From Bacteroidales bacterium UBA1197 (lineage in GTDB: Bacteria > Bacteroidota > Bacteroidia > Bacteroidales > UBA932), in assembly GCA_002309995.1 (NCBI GenBank), contig DBYB01000056.1:3357-22270 (forward strand): a stretch of DNA of 18,914 nucleotides, in the 5' to 3' direction. Shown here piece by piece: positions 15,831 to 18,914 of the stretch. The notes beneath the pieces were generated by a model, which saw only the letters and a list, made by a program, of their open reading frames with translations, was not told the DNA's origin and did no database searches. The translations under genes and the position numbers were made by a program. The number at the start of each line of letters is the position of its first letter. Positions within the stretch are counted from its first letter, which is position 1.

Positions 15831-17654
15831 ATGAAAAATATATACAGATTTTTCCTCGGCGCTCTTGTAGTACTGTGCTTCGCTTCCTGCGAGAAGTTCT
15901 TCGAAAGGGAGCCTATACACCAGTTCGCTGCAGAGTATTATTTCGCCAATGAGAATCAGATCAAGATGTACACCGACGGCATGATCAGCTCGTGGATGCC
16001 CAGTATGGACGACATCGGCTACGGCGGCAACAGCGTGTACAACGATCTGATTGCAACCCGTACTTCCACTACCTTCCTCCAGCCCGGCCTGTGGGACAAC
16101 ACCCGCCAGGGCGGATGGAGCTGGACTTTCGCACGCCGCTGCAACATTATGATTACCCGTATGGAGAAGAATGCAAAGGGCAATATTGACGAGGAGACCT
16201 ACAACCACTATATGGGCGTCGCCCGTTTCTGGAGGGGCTACTATCACTTCGCAAGGCTCAAGAACTTCTCCAACATCCCTTACATCGACGTGGTCGTTGA
16301 CTCCAAGGATTCCACCATCCTCTACGGCGAGCGTCTCGACAGGGAAGAGGCCTTCCATCACATCGTTGAGGACTTCGACTTTGCCGAGCAGCACTGCCTC
16401 GGAACCGACAAGTACAACACCGAGGGCAGGGTGTACATTAATAAATATGTGGTTCTCACGTTCCTCTCCAGGATTTACCTCTATGAAGGTACCTTCAGGA
16501 AGTATCACGACGTGAACCCCGCCACCAACACCCCCTGGACCAACAAATATGAGACTTCCGAGCAGCTGATCCGCAAGGCAGCCGATTGCGCCGAGCAGAT
16601 CATCAAGTCCGGCGCCTTCTCCCTGCACAGCGACTATGCTGCGCTGTTCCTCAGCGACAAGCTCTGCACCGACGAGGTCATCTGGGGTCGTGCCTACAGC
16701 GAGGAACTGGGCGTACAGCACAACCTCACCAGGTACTTCAACTCCTCCACCCTCGGCCAGCAGTATTCCGGCACCAAGGAACTGGTTCGCCAGTACCTCA
16801 AGACCGACGGTACCCCGGTTCTTACCGGCGAGCAGACCATCAACGAGGAGTTCAAGGGACGTGATGCACGTCTTGCCGCCACGGTCCTCGGACCCGGCCA
16901 CGCAATCAAGAAACTCGATGCGACCGCCGATCCCAACCAGACCATCAACATGACTTACAACTGCACGGGCTACCAGCTCGTCAAATGGTGCATCCCCGAT
17001 GAGACTCACCAGCAGAATGCCATCGACGCCAACTCCCTGCCTATCCTCCGCTATGCTGAGGTGCTCCTCAACTACGCCGAGGCCAAGGCTCTCCTTGGCG
17101 AGATGAACAAGGGTATATGGGACCAGACCATCGGCGCCCTCCGCAAACGTGCGGGCGTTGTGAGCATCTATCCCGGCGATGCAGGTTATGTGAAGGACAA
17201 CTGGCTCCGTCAGTATTATACCGCTGCCGACCTGGCATACGTACCTGACCTCAGCGATATCGAGCTCGAGATCCGCCGTGAGCGCGTAACCGAGATGACC
17301 CTTGAGCAGGGCCTCCGTATGGACGACCTCCTTCGCTGGCACCAGGCCGACCTCGCCGAGAAGCGTTACAACCACCAGGGTTGGACCGGCATCTGGGTCA
17401 CCGCCGATGAGGCAAAGAACGGCTTCAAGTTCGAGAGCAAGAGCTACACCTTCACCAACAGCGGCTCCGTTGATGAGAAGATCATCCCCATCACCAACAC
17501 CTCCGACCGTAACTGGACCCTGGAGAAAGCCGGCAGCGGCTACTATCTGGTGTACAACTTCAAGCTTGAGTGGCTGCCTCGCAACTACGTGCGTCCCATC
17601 CCTCAGACTTCCCTCAACCTGAATCCCAAGCTCGGCCAGAACTACGGCTGGTAG
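15831..17654 (+). CDS. SusD/RagB-family surface nutrient-binding lipoprotein
   Basis: 607 residues with lipobox FASC (C20) followed by EKFFEREP, typical of surface-exported SusD proteins. Conserved family segments are seen: an N-terminal helical region with WDNTRQGGWSWTFARRCN, ARFWRGYYHFARLKNF (TPR-like helix), LPILRYAEVLLNYAEAKALLG (about 402-422), and EIRRERVTEMTLEQGLRMDDLLRW (about 479-502). It forms the lid of the SusC channel and binds the ligand. It lies 12 bases after susC, is clearly cotranscribed with it, and is followed 27 bases later by a strong terminator. No TTA, CTA or TCA codon occurs in the whole gene, which points to strong codon selection and high expression. Ligand unknown. 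Confidence 0.96.
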   Translation: MKNIYRFFLGALVVLCFASCEKFFEREPIHQFAAEYYFANENQIKMYTDGMISSWMPSMDDIGYGGNSVYNDLIATRTSTTFLQPGLWDNTRQGGWSWTFARRCNIMITRMEKNAKGNIDEETYNHYMGVARFWRGYYHFARLKNFSNIPYIDVVVDSKDSTILYGERLDREEAFHHIVEDFDFAEQHCLGTDKYNTEGRVYINKYVVLTFLSRIYLYEGTFRKYHDVNPATNTPWTNKYETSEQLIRKAADCAEQIIKSGAFSLHSDYAALFLSDKLCTDEVIWGRAYSEELGVQHNLTRYFNSSTLGQQYSGTKELVRQYLKTDGTPVLTGEQTINEEFKGRDARLAATVLGPGHAIKKLDATADPNQTINMTYNCTGYQLVKWCIPDETHQQNAIDANSLPILRYAEVLLNYAEAKALLGEMNKGIWDQTIGALRKRAGVVSIYPGDAGYVKDNWLRQYYTAADLAYVPDLSDIELEIRRERVTEMTLEQGLRMDDLLRWHQADLAEKRYNHQGWTGIWVTADEAKNGFKFESKSYTFTNSGSVDEKIIPITNTSDRNWTLEKAGSGYYLVYNFKLEWLPRNYVRPIPQTSLNLNPKLGQNYGW

Positions 17655-17675
17655 TTTCGAGCTCTGAGTAGATAA

Positions 17676-17728
17676 TCCTTCGAGGCTGGCCTGCAAGTCC
17701 TTCGCGACTCAGGCCAGCCTCTTTTTTG
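17676..17728 (+). repeat. 53-base hairpin repeat, right copy (inverted partner at 7511-7563)
   Basis: Identical at 51 of 53 positions to the minus strand of 7511-7563. Both copies lie just after the last gene of each arm of the divergent unit and include the complete terminator. An inner AGTC/GACT pair can extend the hairpin above the main stem. Confidence 0.85.
17682..17727 (+). terminator. Rho-independent-type terminator of susC-susD
   Basis: GAGGCTGGCCT (17682-17692) pairs perfectly with AGGCCAGCCTC (17711-17721), followed by six T (17722-17727). It lies 27 bases after the susD stop codon. Confidence 0.88.
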
Positions 17729-17735
17729 TAGACAC

Positions 17736-17769
17736 AAAAAGAGACCGGCTCGTGGAACGGGCCGGTCTC
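17736..17769 (-). terminator. Rho-independent-type terminator of the FKBP gene
   Basis: On the minus strand GAGACCGGC (17769-17761) pairs with GCCGGTCTC (17749-17741), followed by five T (17740-17736). It lies about 30 bases after the FKBP stop and faces the susD terminator eight bases away, giving back-to-back insulation of converging transcripts. Its sequence differs from the 53-base repeat. Confidence 0.85.
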
Positions 17770-17800
17770 GGTGTGTTAATCTGTTAAGTTGGTTTGCTGA

Positions 17801-18595
17801 TTATTCAGCGGCGGGAGCGACGTACTTGGCTACCTTCTCGACTACGACGTCGAAAGTAAGGACGGAGTTCTGAGGGATGCCGGGACGGCCCTGCTCGCCG
17901 TATGCGAGGTTGGCGGGGACGTAGAGGATGATGTGGCCACCCTCGCCGACGAGCTGAAGACCCTCGGTCCAGCCGGCGATAACGCCGTTGAGAGGGAACT
18001 TGACGGGCTCTGCATCCTCGGCGGTCTCGTCGAAGACCTTACCGTCGATGAGGGTTCCCTTGTACTTAACCCATACGGTGTCGACGGGCTCGGGCTTAAC
18101 CTCGCTGCCGGCCTCTACGATCTTGTAGAGGAGGCCGCTCTCGGTCTTCTCGACGCCGGCCTGCTTGGCCATCTTGGCGAGATACTTGTCACCCTTCTCC
18201 TTGTTCTCGAGCATAGTGTAGTTGTGCCTCTTCTCAAGATATGCGTTGAAAACGTCGTTGATCCTGTCGGGGTTGATCTTGAACTGCTCGTTGAAACCGG
18301 GATCGCGGAAGTCACCCTCGGCCTTCATGAAGTCCTTCATACCTTCGACGACCTTGGAATAGTTCACGTTACCGAAATCGTAGCCCTTCAGGAAGCTGCC
18401 GAAGTTGAGACCGAGCAGATAGCTCACGGTGTCGACCTCAGCCTTGGAAGGAGTATAATCCTTGAGGGTCTTGACTGCCTCCTGGGCATTTTCCTTAGCC
18501 TCCTCGCCATCAACGGCGGGTTCTACCGGCTTGGGTTCGCATGCAATGACTGCGGCACTCATAGCGAGTGCGAAAAAGAATTTAGATGTTTTCAT
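17801..18595 (-). CDS. FKBP-type peptidyl-prolyl cis-trans isomerase lipoprotein
   Basis: 264 residues from ATG 18593-18595. A longer reading from 18661 is rejected because the signal MKTSKFFFALAMSAAVIAC starts here and the extension would overlap the upstream gene. Lipobox VIAC gives C19, followed by EPKPVEP. Residues about 45-150 resemble the helical FKBP N-terminal dimerisation domain (VSYLLGLNFGSFLKG). The FKBP catalytic domain spans about 153-258, with pocket residues visible: Y178 (VKYKGTLIDGKVFDE, D189), V205-I206 and W209 (NGVIAGWTEGLQ), Y232 (AYGEQG) and F248 (LTFDV). It accelerates proline isomerisation in folding of envelope proteins, in the Mip/FkpA manner. It begins 22 bases after the ROK kinase stop on the same strand and is probably cotranscribed with it; it ends at its own terminator. 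Confidence 0.93.
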   Translation of the reverse strand: MKTSKFFFALAMSAAVIACEPKPVEPAVDGEEAKENAQEAVKTLKDYTPSKAEVDTVSYLLGLNFGSFLKGYDFGNVNYSKVVEGMKDFMKAEGDFRDPGFNEQFKINPDRINDVFNAYLEKRHNYTMLENKEKGDKYLAKMAKQAGVEKTESGLLYKIVEAGSEVKPEPVDTVWVKYKGTLIDGKVFDETAEDAEPVKFPLNGVIAGWTEGLQLVGEGGHIILYVPANLAYGEQGRPGIPQNSVLTFDVVVEKVAKYVAPAAE

Positions 18596-18617
18596 TTCTT
18601 TTATATAAAAAAATAGT

Positions 18618-18914
18618 TTATAAGTTCCACGCAAGTGCGGAAGCACCGAGGATGGCGGCATCCGACTCGGAAAGGGTTGAGAACAACACCTTCACCTTGT
18701 CTTTCCATATGGCAAGGACGTTCTCGTTCATTGCCTTCACGATAGGCTCGTACAGGAATTCCTTGGCACGGGCCAGACCGCCGAAGAGCACTATGGCCTC
18801 GGGGGCGGAGAACTGGATGAAGTCTGCAAGTTTCTCGCCAAGAATGCGTCCGGTGAAATCGAAGACGCGCAGGGCCACCGCATCTCCCTCCTTGGCCGCA
18901 TCGTAGACGTCCTT
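18618..18914 (-). CDS. ROK-family sugar kinase (glucokinase-like), C-terminal fragment
   Basis: The last 98 residues are visible, with the frame open to the window edge. Recognisable ROK C-terminal features are the helix VALRVFDFTGRILGEKLADFIQF, the strand EAIVLFGGLARA (second glycine-rich motif of the ATPase fold), and the closing ESDAAILGASALAW. ROK kinases phosphorylate hexoses such as glucose in the cytoplasm, or act as repressors. The sugar-binding ExGH and zinc-binding CXCGXXGC motifs would lie outside the window, so specificity and kinase-versus-regulator status cannot be decided. Confidence 0.85.
   Translation of the reverse strand, partial: KDVYDAAKEGDAVALRVFDFTGRILGEKLADFIQFSAPEAIVLFGGLARAKEFLYEPIVKAMNENVLAIWKDKVKVLFSTLSESDAAILGASALAWNL

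Noticed and set aside
15819..17696. Minus-strand open frame of 625 codons covering all of susD
   Set aside because: It is exactly in register opposite susD and exists because susD lacks TTA, CTA and TCA codons. It has no protein family features, and susD motifs are unmistakable on the plus strand.
18596..18661. Upstream extension of the FKBP start to 18661
   Set aside because: It overlaps the ROK kinase coding end and buries the lipoprotein signal behind 22 residues.

Overview
The window reads as chromosomal DNA from a GC-rich member of the Bacteroidota, most likely an uncultured gut-type Bacteroidales; the genus cannot be fixed from the sequence. The support is a SusC/SusD outer-membrane pair, many Cys-anchored lipoproteins with acidic residues just after the Cys, promoters of the Bacteroidota form TTTG-N20-TAnnTTTG, and dispersed 'TGTCATCCTGA...GAAGGATC' repeats.

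Layout. (1) 1-2379, plus strand: the end of a family 2 glycosyltransferase, rpiB, truB and a small YD-repeat lipoprotein form a compact cluster. It is interrupted only by a head-to-head pair of dispersed repeats between rpiB and truB, and the second repeat appears to supply the truB start codon. (2) 2370-7355, minus strand: a secreted or membrane protein of unknown function is followed by two tandem paralogous calcineurin-like phosphoesterase lipoproteins. The last of these overlaps the plus-strand cluster tail-to-tail by 10 bases. (3) 7511-17728: a divergent unit. Two large FN3 plus GLUG-repeat surface lipoproteins run left on the minus strand, and SusC plus SusD run right on the plus strand. 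They share a 357-base control region holding two back-to-back promoters with a 7-1-7 palindrome between them. Both arms end in nearly the same 53-base hairpin terminator (51/53 identical), in inverted orientation about 10.1 kb apart. (4) 17736-18914, minus strand: the end of a ROK-family sugar kinase and an FKBP-type prolyl isomerase lipoprotein, with their own terminator.

How it fits together. The centre of the window is a TonB-dependent uptake locus. SusC is the channel, SusD the lid, and the two GLUG lipoproteins sit where SusE/SusF-like surface binding proteins would be expected. No glycoside hydrolase, polysaccharide lyase, sulfatase, peptidase or dedicated regulator is present, so the substrate cannot be read from the gene content. 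The neighbouring surface phosphoesterases may or may not be functionally linked. The best candidates for something new are the mirrored terminator-bounded divergent unit with its shared operator, the Cys-x-Asn ladder solenoid lipoproteins, and the repeat-derived truB start. No RNA genes, CRISPR arrays or transposases were seen.
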